From NCBI RefSeq assembly GCF_004353925.1, contig NZ_SMOK01000011.1, positions 434,001-498,000 of the forward strand: DNA of 64,000 nt, read 5' to 3'. The notes under the pieces are model-generated. The model was not told the DNA's origin. It saw only the letters and a list, made by a program, of their open reading frames with translations, and did no database searches. Numbering within the stretch: the stretch's first letter is position 1; each line of letters begins with the position of its first letter. This DNA comes from Pseudomonas sp. H9 (GTDB lineage Bacteria; Pseudomonadota; Gammaproteobacteria; Pseudomonadales; Pseudomonadaceae). This document shows positions 9,626 through 18,272 of the stretch, one piece after another. Both the position numbers and the translations under genes were made by a program.

Positions 9626-10396
9626 ATGCTCGACAATGGCTTTTCACTGAACGGCAAGACCGTTCTGGTTACCGGTGCCTCAAGCGGTCTCGGCGCCCAT
9701 TTCGCCCGCGTCGCCTATTACGCCGGTGCCAACGTGGTGGTTGGCGCACGCCGCGTCGAACGCCTTGAACAACTGGCCAGCACGTTGCAAGGCCACGGCG
9801 AAGTGCTCGCCGTAGCCCTCGACGTAACCCGGCGTGACACCGTCGAACAGGCCTTCGACCTGGCCCAGGAACGTTTTGGCAGCATCGATGTGGTGATCAA
9901 CAACGCCGGCATCGGCGACCCGGGGCGTTTTACCGAACTGTCCGAAGACGACTGGCAGCGCATGCTCTCGACCAACCTCGACGGCGTGTTTCGCGTCGCC
10001 CAGTGCGCCAGCCAGCGCCTGATCAAAGGCGCACGCGGCGGCAGTATCATCAACATCGCCTCGATTCTCGGGTTGCGCGTGGGCCAGGGCCTGAGCCACT
10101 ACTGCACCGCCAAAGCCGGGGTGGTGCAACTGACCAAGGCCATGGCGCTGGAACTGGCCCGCTACGGCATCCGCGTCAACGCCATCGCCCCTGGCTACTT
10201 CAAGACCGAGATGAACGATGACTACTTCGACAGTGAGGCCGGTCAAGGTTACATTCGCGAACGGGTGCCTATGCGACGCCTGGGCCAACTGGATGAACTC
10301 AACGGGCCGATGTTGCTACTGGCCAGCGAGGCTGGCGCATTCATGACCGGCAGCATTCTCGCGGTGGACGGCGGCCATCTGGTCAACCCACTGTAA
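9626..10396 (+). CDS. Short-chain dehydrogenase/reductase (SDR)
   Basis: A 256-residue classical SDR. The NAD(P)-binding TGASSGLG lies near residue 16, NNAG follows, and the catalytic Tyr159 and Lys163 lie in YCTAK. The ATG at 9626 has AAAGG upstream. It closes the beta-oxidation run and precedes a REP-like hairpin and the sigma-54 regulator. In the lva operon of P. putida an SDR also accompanies the kinase and acyl-CoA dehydrogenase. A 3- or 4-hydroxyacyl-CoA or ketoacyl-CoA oxidoreductase role fits, but the substrate is inferred from neighbours only. Confidence 0.85.
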   Translation: MLDNGFSLNGKTVLVTGASSGLGAHFARVAYYAGANVVVGARRVERLEQLASTLQGHGEVLAVALDVTRRDTVEQAFDLAQERFGSIDVVINNAGIGDPGRFTELSEDDWQRMLSTNLDGVFRVAQCASQRLIKGARGGSIINIASILGLRVGQGLSHYCTAKAGVVQLTKAMALELARYGIRVNAIAPGYFKTEMNDDYFDSEAGQGYIRERVPMRRLGQLDELNGPMLLLASEAGAFMTGSILAVDGGHLVNPL

Positions 10397-10400
10397 CCCC

Positions 10401-10438
10401 GCAAGGCCGCTCCTACTGAACCGTGGGAGCGGCCTTGC
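10401..10438. repeat. REP-like hairpin, GGAGCGGCCTTG subfamily
   Basis: Perfect 13-base arms (GCAAGGCCGCTCC and its complement) are separated by 12 bases and lie 5 bases after the SDR stop. The sequence resembles the GGAGCGGCCTTG repeats common between Pseudomonas genes and differs from the GGGCTTGCCCCGCGAT type elsewhere in the window. It may reduce read-through or protect the upstream mRNA end; there is no T tract. Confidence 0.7.
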
Positions 10439-10475
10439 GCCGCGAACAGACTAGACCGCGCAAAGGGAACCCCGC

Positions 10476-12431
10476 ATGCCTGAAACGCCCTACCAGCCCC
10501 GCATCATCGCCCTCCTCACCCACCGTCGCCACACGCATGGGCCAGGCCCGATGGCGCGCATCATCGAGCAGGTGGCCGCTGACTACCAACAACGCGCACA
10601 TATCGAGATTGTCGATACCCCGCTGGCACAGCTACTGGACACCGCTCGCGCGCTTGAACGCGACCAGCGCGCCGACATGATCATTTGCTCCGGTGCCACC
10701 GCCGACTATTTGCGCCATCACCTCTCGACCTCTGTGCTGTCGATTCACATGGGCGAATTCGACCTGATTCGCGCCCTCGACCTGGCCAAGTCCAAAGCCA
10801 CTAAAGTCGGTATCTTGAGCTTTCGCCAGGCCCATCCGGAACTGGCGGCGATACGCTCGCTGTTCACTGTGGAGGTGCGCGAAGCCACCTACACCTCCTT
10901 CGAAGAGGCCCGGCAGCAGGTGCAGTGCCTGGCCAACGACGGCTACCAGGTCATTGTCGGGTCCTCGACCATCGTGCAACTGGCAGCCGAGGCTGGGGTT
11001 CAGGGGCTGCTGGCACTCAACACCGACAGCATCCGCCGTACCCTCGACAATGCCTTGTCGCTGTGCCGCAGCCGCGCGCAAAGCCTGCTTCAGCAACAAC
11101 GCCTCAACGCCGTACTGCGCAACCTCTCTGACGGGGTGATTGCCCTGGACGCCGACGGTCTGGTGCAGTCAATCAACCCGAAGATGGCCGCGTTGCTTGA
11201 GGTCAGTGCTGACTGGGCGCTGGGCAAAGCCATCAACGTCGTCATGCCAGGCTTGTCTGCCGCTGTGCAACCGCACGCAGAGCAGGAAGACAACCAACTG
11301 ATCAACGTCGGCGGTAGAGCCCTCGCGGCCAGCCTGACACCGATCATCGAGGGCGGCGTAACCGATGGCCTGGTGATCACCTGCCAGGAAACCAATGTGA
11401 TTCAGCGTACCGAGCGAAGGATCCGCATCCAGGCCCGGCCGCGCCAATTCACCGCACGCTATCGCTTCGAGCAGATCCTCGGCGACGCCCCAGCATTTCG
11501 CACCACAGTGCAACTGGCCCGCCGCTACGCACAAACCGACTCGACGGTGTTGATCACCGGTGAAAGTGGCACCGGCAAGGAACTGCTTGCGCAAAGCATG
11601 CACAACGCCGGCGCCCGCCAGCACGCCCCCTTTGTTGCCATCAACTGCGCAGCCTTTCCGGCATCGCTGCTGGAGAGCGAGCTGTTTGGCTATGAAGAAG
11701 GCGCGTTCACCGGTTCGCGCAAGGGCGGCCGGGTTGGCCTGATTGAAAGTGCCCACACCGGCACCTTGTTTCTGGATGAAATCGGTGACATGCCGGTTTC
11801 TCTGCAAACCCGTCTGCTGCGCGTGCTGCAAGAGCGCGAGGTGCTGCGCCTGGGCGCCAGCGAACCAACGCCGGTGGATATCCGGGTAATCGCCGCCACC
11901 CACTGCGACCTGCGCACGCGCACCGAGCAAGGGGATTTCCGCCAGGACCTGTACTATCGCCTGAACATCCTGCGCTTGGTGGTGCCCCCCCTGCGCGAGC
12001 GCCAGCAGGACATCGCCTTGTTAGCCACCGCCTTGTTCGCACGCCATACCGGTGCCAGCTCGCAAGTACTGCAACCGTTGATGCCCTACCTGCAGCGACA
12101 CGCCTGGCCCGGCAATATTCGCGAGCTGGAAAACATTGTCGAGCGAGCTGCGGTGTGTGCTGCGCAGTTGCAGGGCAACGAGGCGGCCATCAGCCTGAGC
12201 ACGCTGTTCCCCGAGCTGTTCGAACCCGCGTCGGTGAGCACGGTTGTACCCGACTGCGCGCCCGATCTTCTGCGCCACCACGGCAAGGCCGCCGAGCAAG
12301 CGCACGCACGTCAGGTGGTCAGCAACTGCCAGGGTGATTTGAATGAAGCGGCGCGCCGTCTGGGTGTCAGTCGCACGACGCTATGGCGGCGCCTGCGTGA
12401 CAACAAGGCCAAGGCCTCACTGCATCAGTGA
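10476..12431 (+). CDS. PrpR-type sigma-54-dependent activator
   Basis: A 651-residue enhancer-binding protein. The first 190 residues form a PrpR N-terminal sensor domain. A PAS domain follows at about 205-310, then the AAA+ domain with Walker A GESGTGKE near 362 and the sigma-54 contact loop GAFTGS near 409. A Fis-type helix-turn-helix ends the protein (NEAARRLGVSRTTLWRRL). The ATG follows AAAGGGA. PrpR-type sensors bind small acids or CoA intermediates; LvaR of the levulinate operon is of this type. Together with the sigma-54 promoter of the kinase operon at 1460-1475, the simplest reading is that this protein controls the DUF6285/kinase transcript and possibly the ligase. No second sigma-54 promoter was found by eye. 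Confidence 0.88.
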   Translation: MPETPYQPRIIALLTHRRHTHGPGPMARIIEQVAADYQQRAHIEIVDTPLAQLLDTARALERDQRADMIICSGATADYLRHHLSTSVLSIHMGEFDLIRALDLAKSKATKVGILSFRQAHPELAAIRSLFTVEVREATYTSFEEARQQVQCLANDGYQVIVGSSTIVQLAAEAGVQGLLALNTDSIRRTLDNALSLCRSRAQSLLQQQRLNAVLRNLSDGVIALDADGLVQSINPKMAALLEVSADWALGKAINVVMPGLSAAVQPHAEQEDNQLINVGGRALAASLTPIIEGGVTDGLVITCQETNVIQRTERRIRIQARPRQFTARYRFEQILGDAPAFRTTVQLARRYAQTDSTVLITGESGTGKELLAQSMHNAGARQHAPFVAINCAAFPASLLESELFGYEEGAFTGSRKGGRVGLIESAHTGTLFLDEIGDMPVSLQTRLLRVLQEREVLRLGASEPTPVDIRVIAATHCDLRTRTEQGDFRQDLYYRLNILRLVVPPLRERQQDIALLATALFARHTGASSQVLQPLMPYLQRHAWPGNIRELENIVERAAVCAAQLQGNEAAISLSTLFPELFEPASVSTVVPDCAPDLLRHHGKAAEQAHARQVVSNCQGDLNEAARRLGVSRTTLWRRLRDNKAKASLHQ

Positions 12432-12437
12432 GGCCTT
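12411..12437. terminator. Bidirectional hairpin between convergent genes
   Basis: Perfect 12-base arms (AAGGCCTCACTG and complement) flank a 3-base loop. The hairpin overlaps the last codons of the sigma-54 regulator and ends just before the convergent ligase gene. Its position between two converging stops suits a shared terminator, though T tracts are poor on both sides. Confidence 0.65.
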
Positions 12438-12443
12438 GATGGC

Positions 12444-14090
12444 TTACAGGGACAGTTCGTTTTCGCGGATCAGCTTCTTGTTGATCTTGCCGACACTGGT
12501 CTTGGGAATGTCAGCTACGAAGCGGATCTCTCGCGGAATCGCCCACTTGTTGATCCGCCCGCTTTCCACGTATTGATGCAAATGGGCTTTCAGCGCGCTG
12601 GCGTCCACCTGCTCAGTCGCCGTGCAGATCACCAAGGCCACCGGGCGCTCGCCCCATTGCGGGTCAGGCACGCCGACGACTGCTACCGAAGCAACCGCCG
12701 GGTGCTCACTGATCAGGGTCTCCAGTTCCAACGAGCTGATCCATTCGCCACCGGTCTTGATCACGTCTTTGATCCGGTCTTTGATTTCCACCACACCCAG
12801 GGCGTCGATAGAGGCAATGTCACCCGTGTGCAGCCAACCGTCTTCCCAGAGCTGCTCACCCTGCTCAGGCTCCTTCAGGTAACCCTGGGTCAACCACGGC
12901 GCGCGGACGACGATTTCACCCTGCGCGGTGCCATCGTGGGGCAGAGCCTGGCCGTTGGCATCGACGATTCTCAAGTCCACCATCGCCCCCGGTACGCCGG
13001 TCTTGATCCGCGCCGCCACCTGCTCCAGTGCCGGGCGTTGGAAGTCGGCTTCGCGCAGTAAGGTGCTGCACAGCATCGGGCAAGTTTCCGACATGCCGTA
13101 GCCGCAATGAATCTGCATGCCCCGCGCCGTGGCCTGACTGGCCAGGCCATGGGTCAAGGCACTGCCACCGAGCAACATTTTCCAGCCGCTGAGGTCCGTT
13201 GTGGCGGCTTCATCGCTGTCGATGATCATTTGCAGGATGGTCGGCACGCAATGGGAAAAACTGACCTTCTCTTCACGGAACAGTTTGACCAGGTTGTTGG
13301 GCTCGTAGCGCCCTGGGTAGACCTGCTTGATTCCCATCAAGGTTGCAACGTACGGCACCCCCCAGGCGTGCACATGGAACATCGGCGTGATGGGCATGTA
13401 GACATCGTCCGAGCGCAGCAACGGCAACCCGGTGTAGGCCCCCAGGGTGCCCACTGCGTTGAGGGTGTGCAGCACCAACTGGCGGTGAGAAAAGTACACG
13501 CCTTTGGGATTGCCAGTGGTGCCCGAGGTATAGAACAGCGTGGCCACCGACTGCTCATCGAAATCCGGGAAGTCGAACTGGCAGCCCGCCTGGGCCAGCA
13601 GATTCTCGTATTCGCCCAGCACCGGCAGGCCGGTTGCCGCCGCGCCGTCGTCACTGAGCTGGATGTAACCTTTGACGGTGCTGAGTTGATCGGCAATCGG
13701 CTCGATCATCGGCAAGAAGTCATCATGCACCAACACCAGATCGTCTTCGGCGTGGTTCATGGTGTAAATGATCTGTTCCGGCGACAGGCGAATGTTCACG
13801 GTGTGCAGCACTGCACCGATCATGGGTATGGCAAAGAAGCATTCCAGGTAGCGATGGCTGTCCCAGTCCATCACTGCCACCGTGTCACCGGCCTTCACCC
13901 CGGCCTCGGTCAACGCGTTGGCCAAGCGGCGGATGCGCTCATTGAGCGTGCGATAGCTGTAGCGCAGCCGGTTGCCATAGACGATTTCCTGTTCCGGGGC
14001 ATTGCGGGCGCCAGAGAGCAACAGGCTTTTGATCAGTAATGGGTAGCTATAGGCATTGTGCGCCGGTGGAATTATTTTTGTTGTCACCAC
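12444..14090 (-). CDS. Fatty-acid/acyl-CoA ligase (AMP-forming)
   Basis: A 548-residue ANL-superfamily enzyme that activates a carboxylic acid with ATP and CoA. The AMP-binding P-loop YTSGTTGNPKG lies near residue 190. The adenylation core continues through YGMSETCPM, the hinge segment with WLHTGDIA, and the C-terminal lysine motif in KTSVGKINKK. The frame begins at GTG 14090, or the adjacent GTG 14087, behind AGGAAG. The sequence is of the medium/long-chain class (FadDx-like), not acetyl-CoA synthetase. It would supply the acyl-CoA for the dehydrogenase and FadB/thiolase genes. The first codons carry an A-rich catabolite-repression motif. Confidence 0.88.
   Translation of the reverse strand: MVTTKIIPPAHNAYSYPLLIKSLLLSGARNAPEQEIVYGNRLRYSYRTLNERIRRLANALTEAGVKAGDTVAVMDWDSHRYLECFFAIPMIGAVLHTVNIRLSPEQIIYTMNHAEDDLVLVHDDFLPMIEPIADQLSTVKGYIQLSDDGAAATGLPVLGEYENLLAQAGCQFDFPDFDEQSVATLFYTSGTTGNPKGVYFSHRQLVLHTLNAVGTLGAYTGLPLLRSDDVYMPITPMFHVHAWGVPYVATLMGIKQVYPGRYEPNNLVKLFREEKVSFSHCVPTILQMIIDSDEAATTDLSGWKMLLGGSALTHGLASQATARGMQIHCGYGMSETCPMLCSTLLREADFQRPALEQVAARIKTGVPGAMVDLRIVDANGQALPHDGTAQGEIVVRAPWLTQGYLKEPEQGEQLWEDGWLHTGDIASIDALGVVEIKDRIKDVIKTGGEWISSLELETLISEHPAVASVAVVGVPDPQWGERPVALVICTATEQVDASALKAHLHQYVESGRINKWAIPREIRFVADIPKTSVGKINKKLIRENELSL
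14072..14084 (-). promoter_or_regulatory. Candidate Crc/Hfq (CA) motif at the ligase start
   Basis: Immediately after the GTG start the mRNA reads ACAACAAAAATAA, which contains the AANAANAA pattern bound by Hfq-Crc in Pseudomonas. Such motifs at translation starts mark catabolic genes repressed by preferred carbon sources. Function is inferred from motif and position only. Confidence 0.45.
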
Positions 14091-14275
14091 GGAAGGACTT
14101 CCTGCTTCTGGTCGATGCCCTCACAGTAAGTTTCGCCCCAGCGCTGCGCTTCACTTTCAGCGCCATCCATTTCTCATTTGATGACGCACGCTTCAGATCG
14201 CCCTGTGAACAGACTATAACGTTGCTCCCGTGCGTGCTTGATGTCAGTTGTCAGCAAATGGAGGCGACCTGCGCC

Positions 14276-15280
14276 ATGACTTTACTTGCCCGTTCCGCCG
14301 TGCTGACCAACTACCTGGAAGTGGCTCGCCATTTGCAGCTCGATGGCGACCAACTGTTGCGCGAAGCTGGCTTGAACCCGGCGATTGTCAGCGACAACAA
14401 GCAGCATATCCCCGCCCACACTGCCGTCGAATTGCTGGAACACACAGCGCAGCTCAGCCGCTGTGAAACCCTCGGGCTGCGCATGGCCGAATTGCGTCAT
14501 TTGGCTGACTTTGGCGAAGTCAGCCTGCTGCTCAGCCATCAACACACCCTGCGCGACGCGCTCAACGTGATCGTGCAGTACCGGCATTTGCTCAATGACT
14601 GTGTGGCGATCTTCATTGAAGAAACCAACAAGACAGTGATCATCCGCCAGGAACTGATCACCGAGACCGGCACCCAGAACCGCCAGTCCATCGAACTGGT
14701 GATTGGCATTGTCCATCGCTTTTGTGCGGCGTTGCTGGGCGCGCACTGGCACCCGCTGTATGTCTGCTTTACCCACGAGGCACCAGCTGACTTGTCGGTG
14801 CACCGCCGGGTATTCGGCTGCAAGGTGGAGTTTGGCTGCGAATTCAATGGCATTGCCTGCCCCGCCGCCAATCTGGACGCTGCCAACCCGCTGGGTAACG
14901 AAGCCCTGGCGCGGCATGCCGAGCGCTACCTGGAGTCGCTCAGGGGCAAGAACGAGCATTCGCTATCGTTCGAAGTGCGCAAAGCGATTTACCTGCTGTT
15001 GCCCATGGGTAAAGCCACGCCTGAGCAGATTGCCCAGAGCCAGGGCTTGAATGTGCGCACCCTGCAACGGCGCCTGGAGGCCGACGGCAGCAGTTTCAGC
15101 GAACTGCTCAACGGTGTTCGCCGCGACCTCGTGGTGCGCTACCTGCGCAATCCGGGATATTCACTGGGCAGAATTTCCGACATGCTCGGCTATTCGATGC
15201 CCAGCTCATTTACCCGCTGGTTCAATGCCCAGTTCGGTAAATCACCTGCCGTGTGGCGCGCTGAACAGCAGCGCCCGTGA
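14276..15280 (+). CDS. AraC-family regulator (arabinose-binding-domain type)
   Basis: A 334-residue regulator with a long N-terminal ligand domain (about 1-220) of the type found in OruR/ArgR-like AraC proteins. Two C-terminal helix-turn-helices occupy about 235-330, ending with GYSMPSSFTRWFNAQFGKSPAVWR. The ATG at 14276 is preferred to one at 14258 because GGAGG precedes it by 11 bases. It is divergent from the acyl-CoA ligase across 185 bases holding both promoters, so it probably controls the ligase. It is the third regulator type around this catabolic cluster. Confidence 0.88.
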   Translation: MTLLARSAVLTNYLEVARHLQLDGDQLLREAGLNPAIVSDNKQHIPAHTAVELLEHTAQLSRCETLGLRMAELRHLADFGEVSLLLSHQHTLRDALNVIVQYRHLLNDCVAIFIEETNKTVIIRQELITETGTQNRQSIELVIGIVHRFCAALLGAHWHPLYVCFTHEAPADLSVHRRVFGCKVEFGCEFNGIACPAANLDAANPLGNEALARHAERYLESLRGKNEHSLSFEVRKAIYLLLPMGKATPEQIAQSQGLNVRTLQRRLEADGSSFSELLNGVRRDLVVRYLRNPGYSLGRISDMLGYSMPSSFTRWFNAQFGKSPAVWRAEQQRP

Positions 15281-15372
15281 CCTCACCAGGGTAGGAGCGG
15301 GCTTGCCCCGCGATTGCGTTTTACCTGACAAAGCGCAGTCGCGGGGCAAGCCCGCTCCTACAGCAAGGCTGG

Positions 15373-15517
15373 CTAGACTTCGCGGCGGCGCTGCACATGG
15401 CCCAGCCACGCCCCCATCAGCCCCCAAACCAAGGCAATTGCAGCACCGATGAACATCGCCAACGCCGGGTGCTCGCCGATCAGGTCCAGCCCACGCTTGA
15501 CCCAACCACTGAGTGCA
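15373..15517 (-). pseudogene. Duplicated 3' end of the transporter gene, unit 1
   Basis: This remnant encodes the last ~48 residues of the neighbouring transporter, ending RRREV and a TAG stop, with a Gly-to-Val change at the end. It has no start codon or ribosome site, and the 236-base period is not a multiple of three, so it cannot continue the frame of the next copy. It is a by-product of the tandem duplication. Confidence 0.85.
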
Positions 15518-15608
15518 CTCACCAGGGTAGGAGCGGGCTTGCCCCGCGATTGCGTTTTACCTGACAAAGCGCAGTCGCGGGGCAAGCCCGCTCCTACAGC
15601 AAGGCTGG

Positions 15609-15753
15609 CTAGCCTTCGCGGCGGCGCTGCACATGGCCCAGCCACGCCCCCGTCAGCCCCCAAACCAAGGCAATTGCAGAGCCGATGAACATCGCCAACG
15701 CCGGATGATCGCCGATCAGGTCCAGCCCACGCTTGACCCAACCACTGAGTGCA
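15609..15753 (-). pseudogene. Duplicated 3' end of the transporter gene, unit 2
   Basis: This second remnant encodes the same C-terminal residues as the intact transporter (ALSGWVKRGLDLIGDHPALA onward) with an Ala-to-Ser change, ending RRREG and TAG. Like unit 1 it lacks a start and is out of frame with its neighbour. Confidence 0.85.
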
Positions 15754-15844
15754 CTCACCAGGGTAGGAGCGGGCTTGCCCCGCGATTGCGTTTTACCTGA
15801 CAAAGCGCAGTCGCGGGGCAAGCCCGCTCCTACAGCAAGGCTGG

Positions 15845-17107
15845 CTAGCCTTCGCGGCGGCGTTGCACATGGCCCAGCCACGCCCCCGTCAGCCCCCAGA
15901 CCAAGGCAATTGCAGCGCCGATGAACATCGCCAACGCCGGGTGATCGCCGATCAGGTCCAGCCCACGCTTGACCCAACCACTGAGTGCATCACCACCGCG
16001 GTACACCACCGTATCGGTAAAGTTCTTGGCTTTGTACTTATGCTCCGGCTCCACCACGGTATAGAGCATCTCGCGTCCAGGCCGCACCAACGCGTATTCC
16101 CCCACCCGACGCAACACCATTACCACCACAAACACTGCAAACAACGGCGCCAGCGCCAACCAGAGAAAACCGACAACCATCAGCAACGGCACCGCCACCA
16201 ACAAAATCCCGACCCCAAGCTTGCGCGCCAGATGCCCGGTGATGAACACCTGCGTCAGGATCGACAGAAACTGCACCACACTGTCGATCAGGCCAAACAC
16301 CTGGGTCTGCTCGGTACGGCTGGTGAAATGCTCAGCCACCAGCCGGGCCTGCTCGAAATACAAGAACGTGCTGACACTGGCCAGCAACACCACAAACAGC
16401 GCAATACCTAACAAATACGGGGACCGAAACACCTCACTGGCCCCCGAGAACGGATTACCACCCAAGGGCCGCGAACGCGGCAGCTCGGTATCGGCGGGCA
16501 GCGGATGCCGATCCCTGAAACGCTGCAACCCACTTGCAGCAACCACGCACCCCAACAAGCACAGGGTGGCAAGCAGCACCAGGCCGGCATGGCCGATCAC
16601 CCCGACCAGTAGCGTGCCCAGCAACGGCCCGACCAGCCCGCCCAGGCTTGCGCCGGCCGCCAACAGGCCAAACAGGCGCTTGGCCTGCTCGCTGGAGAGC
16701 ACATCAGCCAGCACACTCCAGGCCAGGGAAATACTCAACAGGTTGAACATCGACAGCCAGATGTAAAAGGCCCGCGCACTCCACAGGTTGTCGGGCCATC
16801 GCGCAAACAACGCCGCGAACAGCAACAGGTTGCTGGCCAGAAAGCCGTAGGTCCAGGGCAAGATACGCCGTCGCTGGACTTTCGAGGCCAGCCAGCCAAA
16901 CAGCGGCAAGGCGATCAGGGTCAGCACAAAGGTGCCGGTGAACAGCCACTGCAGATTCTCGACCCCGCCTGCCACCCCCATGGTTTCGCGGACTGGGCGC
17001 AGCATGAAATAGCCGGCAAACAGCAGGAAAAACAAACTCAGCCCGGCCACCACGATCGGCATTTCACCGGCACGGATGTTAAACAGGCGCTTACTCTGAA
17101 TTGCCAT
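15845..17107 (-). CDS. MFS / NTP-NDP exchange transporter-like membrane protein
   Basis: A 420-residue polytopic inner-membrane protein with about twelve hydrophobic segments. A long cytoplasmic loop near residues 200-220 contains the charged stretch FRDRHPLPADTELPRSRP. The motif FMLRPVRETMG in the first helix region and the conserved KAKNFTDTVVYRGGD near the C-terminus are features of bacterial proteins annotated as ATP:ADP-antiporter-like or MFS. The substrate is not known. The gene starts 6 bases after the aldo/keto reductase and is probably co-transcribed with it. Its 3' end has been duplicated twice downstream with a REP. Plant-pathogen-type nucleotide import is unlikely in a free-living Pseudomonas. 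Confidence 0.75.
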   Translation of the reverse strand: MAIQSKRLFNIRAGEMPIVVAGLSLFFLLFAGYFMLRPVRETMGVAGGVENLQWLFTGTFVLTLIALPLFGWLASKVQRRRILPWTYGFLASNLLLFAALFARWPDNLWSARAFYIWLSMFNLLSISLAWSVLADVLSSEQAKRLFGLLAAGASLGGLVGPLLGTLLVGVIGHAGLVLLATLCLLGCVVAASGLQRFRDRHPLPADTELPRSRPLGGNPFSGASEVFRSPYLLGIALFVVLLASVSTFLYFEQARLVAEHFTSRTEQTQVFGLIDSVVQFLSILTQVFITGHLARKLGVGILLVAVPLLMVVGFLWLALAPLFAVFVVVMVLRRVGEYALVRPGREMLYTVVEPEHKYKAKNFTDTVVYRGGDALSGWVKRGLDLIGDHPALAMFIGAAIALVWGLTGAWLGHVQRRREG

Positions 17108-17113
17108 GGCCGC

Positions 17114-18031
17114 TCAGGCGAACTGCTCGATCAACTGCCTGCGCTGGGCGTCGCTGAGCAAGGGACCGCTACCCGCCTTGAGCTGGTCGAGTTGCCGCTC
17201 CGGACGGCTGGTGGCCGGAATGACCGCCGTCACTGCCGGGTGGCTGATGGCGAACTTGAGGAACAGCTGTGCCCAGCTACTGATGCCCGCTTGCGCCGCC
17301 CACGCGGGTAGCGCTTGGTCTTTGACTTTGGCAAACAACCGGCCGTCGTCGAACGCGCGGTTGATCAGCACCGCCACGCCCTTGTCCTGGGCCAGTGGCA
17401 AGACCGTGCGGGCCGCAGCAGGTGCGTTGACCGAATAATGTATCTGGATGAAGTCCAGAGGCTCCTGGCGCAGGATCCGCTCCAGTTCATCCAGGCCGCC
17501 GTCCACGTAATGAGTCACCCCGACATAACGGGTCAGCCCCTGTGCCTTCAGCTCACGGGCGTAGGGGAGCTGGCGCTGCCAATCGCGCAGGTTATGCACT
17601 TGCAACAACTCGACCTTGTCGGTGCGCAGGCTGCGCAAGGTGCCAGCCCACTGCGCTTGGGCAGCATCGCGGCTGTCCGCAGCGATCTTGGTAGCGAGGA
17701 AGGTCTTGCTGCGCCAACCGCCCTCCTCCAGCAACTGGCCCAGCACGGCATCGGCGCCGCTATAGTTGGGCGAGGTGTCGATCACCTGGCCGCCGCCCTC
17801 GAAAAACACCTTGAGCACCTGCTTGAGCTGTTGGTACTGCGGCGAACCGGCGTCGACTTCGAAACTGCCGGAAGTGCCGGCGCCGATGACCGCCAATGCC
17901 TCGCCGCTCGAGGGAATCTTGCGTGTGAGCATCGTGCTGGCCTGGGCAAACCCCGGACCAGCCAGGCTCAGGCAGCCGAGCCCGGCAGCGAGTGCGGCAC
18001 TGGCGGTGAGAAATTCACGACGCATGAGCAT
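17114..18031 (-). CDS. Tat-exported aldo/keto reductase
   Basis: A 305-residue protein with a twin-arginine signal (MRREFL near residue 4, a hydrophobic stretch, then GFAQA) followed by an aldo/keto reductase TIM barrel. The usual catalytic positions are visible: Asp and Tyr in DTSPNYSGAD, Lys in FLATKIA and His in LLQVHNLRDW. The ATG at 18031 has AGGAG 7 bases upstream. Tat export implies folding with cofactor in the cytoplasm and activity in the periplasm. The substrate is unknown. It is first in a two-gene unit with the transporter. Confidence 0.85.
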   Translation of the reverse strand: MLMRREFLTASAALAAGLGCLSLAGPGFAQASTMLTRKIPSSGEALAVIGAGTSGSFEVDAGSPQYQQLKQVLKVFFEGGGQVIDTSPNYSGADAVLGQLLEEGGWRSKTFLATKIAADSRDAAQAQWAGTLRSLRTDKVELLQVHNLRDWQRQLPYARELKAQGLTRYVGVTHYVDGGLDELERILRQEPLDFIQIHYSVNAPAAARTVLPLAQDKGVAVLINRAFDDGRLFAKVKDQALPAWAAQAGISSWAQLFLKFAISHPAVTAVIPATSRPERQLDQLKAGSGPLLSDAQRRQLIEQFA

Positions 18032-18120
18032 GGCAGTGCTCCTGGATAGCTTGCGGACCAAAGAAAAAGCTTAGCCCTGGGTGCTGCTACCTGCCCCGGC
18101 AATCGTTACTGCATATGTAA

Positions 18121-18190
18121 GTAGGAGCGGGCTTGCCCCGCGATGCGATGAGACAGATAAGCCGCAATCGCGGGGCAAGCCCGCTCCTAC
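18121..18190. repeat. REP palindrome
   Basis: Perfect 24-base arms built on GTAGGAGCGGGCTTGCCCC flank a 22-base centre, between the divergent aldo/keto reductase and PqiA-like genes. Confidence 0.92.
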
Positions 18191-18272
18191 CGGCTTCGGG
18201 TGAAAAAATCCGTGGCCCTGCGCTGCCGCCGACTATATTGACGTAGTCTCCGCCGCAGCCTGAGCCCGCACC

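Larger units (their letters stand above)
15282..15989. repeat. Three tandem 236-bp units (REP plus transporter 3' end)
   Basis: Units start at 15282, 15518 and 15754, an exact period of 236 bases. Each holds a 71-base REP palindrome (15291-15361, 15527-15597, 15763-15833) followed by the last ~145 bases of the transporter gene on the minus strand. The third unit runs into the intact gene at 15989. The REP parts are identical in all three, while the coding remnants differ by a few substitutions (about six between units 1 and 2 and four between units 2 and 3, counted by eye). The stretch from 15281 to 15844 contains no other gene. Confidence 0.95.

Noticed and set aside
15373..15977. Overlapping open frames across the tandem units as repeat-protein genes
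   Set aside because: They arise from REP sequence read in frame with transporter remnants; no start site, and the 236-base period shifts frame between units.
15282..15989. Regular repeats resembling a CRISPR array
   Set aside because: The period is 236 bases, the repeat includes a palindrome plus coding sequence, there are no unique spacers of 30-40 bases, and no cas genes are nearby.
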